This document shows positions 5,189 through 5,959 of a stretch of 5,959 bases of DNA, in pieces. Made by a program: the position numbers and the translations under genes. The stretch is from positions 1-5,959 of the forward strand of contig JAUZQP010000062.1 of NCBI GenBank assembly GCA_030950965.1. Reading direction: 5' to 3'. The notes beneath the pieces are model-generated. The model searched no databases, was not told the DNA's origin, and was given only the letters and a program-made list of their open reading frames with translations. The stretch is from Mariprofundaceae bacterium (GTDB taxonomy: Bacteria; Pseudomonadota; Zetaproteobacteria; Mariprofundales; Mariprofundaceae). Positions within the stretch are counted from its first letter, which is position 1. The number at the start of each line of letters is the position of its first letter.

Positions 5189-5959
5189 TATTGAGCAGGC
5201 CACACCAGCACAGGTTTGCGTGCGGCAGCAGTTTCATCCAAACGCTGACGGAACGGCAACACAGGCGCATCATGCAGGGCATCGGTGTCCCCTGCTTCAC
5301 ACTGGGCAGCAATTTCCAGCATCGCATCACAGAAGTCATCCAAGGTTTGCCGCGATTCAGTTTCCGTCGGTTCAACCAACATCGCACCATGTACAATCAA
5401 GGGAAAATAGATAGTCATCGGGTGGAAACCCAAGTCAATCAAACGCTTGGCAATATCCAAGGTCTTGATGCCGTGTTGTTCCTGAAGCCCATCGGTGAAC
5501 AAGCATTCATGCTTGCACAGCCCGGGGAAAGGGGTGTGGTAGGCATCTTTGAGGCGGTTCATGACGTAGTTCGCATTGAGCACGGCATCTTCGGCAATGC
5601 GGTGCATGTGTTCGCGTCCGAAAGCATTAATGTATGCCAAAGCACGTAATAATACGCCCGTTTGCCCAATCGACCCTAGCACAGCACCAATGGATTGATC
5701 GGCTTGATGGCACAGGCGGAAACCATCACCCTCGCATTCAATACGCGGCACAGGCAAGAAGGGCGCAAGCTCTTCACACACGGCAACAGGGCCACCACCG
5801 GGGCCACCACCACCATGTGGTGTAGAAAAGGTTTTATGCACATTGATATGTAAGCAATCAATGCCCATATCACCAGGCCGCGCCACGCCGACCAGCGCGT
5901 TCAAATTCGCTCCATCGCCATACACAAAAGCACCAGCATCATGCACACGGCGGCAAATC
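5188..5959 (-). CDS. gcvPB: Glycine dehydrogenase (decarboxylating) subunit 2, C-terminal part; N-terminus outside window
   Basis: This is the PLP-bearing beta subunit of the split P-protein of the glycine cleavage system. With GcvPA it decarboxylates glycine and passes the aminomethyl group to lipoyl-GcvH. The 256 visible residues begin ICRRVHDAGAFVYGDGANLNAL, enter mid-gene and run to a TAA at 5190-5188. The PLP-binding lysine is residue 42 of the visible part, in NVHKTFSTPHGGGGPG, and the glycine-rich loop is intact. DGANLNAL, ARPGDMG and the C-terminal AARKPVLVW ending are typical of GcvPB. The full subunit is usually about 480-500 residues, so roughly half is missing to the right. The frame stays open to the window edge, and the GTG at 5946 is internal. 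Its stop overlaps the mpl start, so mpl is at the end of what is probably a gcv operon. Confidence 0.95.
   Translation of the reverse strand, partial: ICRRVHDAGAFVYGDGANLNALVGVARPGDMGIDCLHINVHKTFSTPHGGGGPGGGPVAVCEELAPFLPVPRIECEGDGFRLCHQADQSIGAVLGSIGQTGVLLRALAYINAFGREHMHRIAEDAVLNANYVMNRLKDAYHTPFPGLCKHECLFTDGLQEQHGIKTLDIAKRLIDLGFHPMTIYFPLIVHGAMLVEPTETESRQTLDDFCDAMLEIAAQCEAGDTDALHDAPVLPFRQRLDETAAARKPVLVWPAQ

Noticed and set aside
4034..5414. Plus-strand open frames opposite mpl and gcvPB, rich in His, Arg and Cys
   Set aside because: Composition and position are those of antisense frames of GC-richer coding sequence; no start signals.
1..5959. Search for CRISPR arrays, toxin-antitoxin pairs, defence genes, tRNAs, transposases or a novel biosynthetic system
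   Set aside because: No regularly spaced repeats, tRNA-like cloverleaf, transposase or clustered unknown genes were seen. The window is mainly conserved housekeeping genes, and the novelty is limited to intergenic elements and one small gene.

Overview
The window looks like a chromosomal housekeeping segment of a Gram-negative bacterium with moderate GC. The envelope and lipopolysaccharide genes, the split-type glycine decarboxylase (separate GcvPB subunit) and Mpl all point to a proteobacterium. I would guess a Zetaproteobacterium of the Mariprofundus/Ghiorsea type or a related lineage, but this is an impression from gene content and not a demonstrated placement.

Layout from right to left, following minus-strand transcription. 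The C-terminal half of gcvPB (glycine cleavage P-protein subunit 2) runs in from the right edge. Its stop codon overlaps the ATG of mpl (muropeptide ligase for peptidoglycan recycling) as TAATG. A 149-base gap follows, packed with dyads. It holds two CRP-like sites with GTGA-N6-TCAC cores and a sigma70-like promoter with a perfect TTGACA box. Next is a membrane-anchored MepM-type M23 peptidase, then kdsD (arabinose-5-phosphate isomerase for KDO synthesis). kdsD starts at a TTG only one codon beyond the peptidase stop and in the same frame.

Downstream of kdsD lies a 286-base non-coding stretch that probably contains the promoter and long 5' leader of a cold-shock transcript. That transcript carries a 59-codon, GTG-started, lysine-rich small protein gene and then a 68-residue CspA-family gene. 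Facing these from the left edge is the 3' end of a plus-strand gene that may encode a LolB-like outer-membrane lipoprotein. Between the two convergent ends sits a 120-base TA-bounded nested inverted repeat that resembles a small non-autonomous element (MITE).

The theme is cell-envelope building and recycling (mpl, M23 endopeptidase, kdsD, perhaps lolB) beside a cold-shock unit. I found no defence system, CRISPR array, tRNA, rRNA or transposase. The points most worth checking are the tandem CRP-like sites before the peptidase-kdsD operon, the MITE-like hairpin, and the small gene with its long leader before csp.
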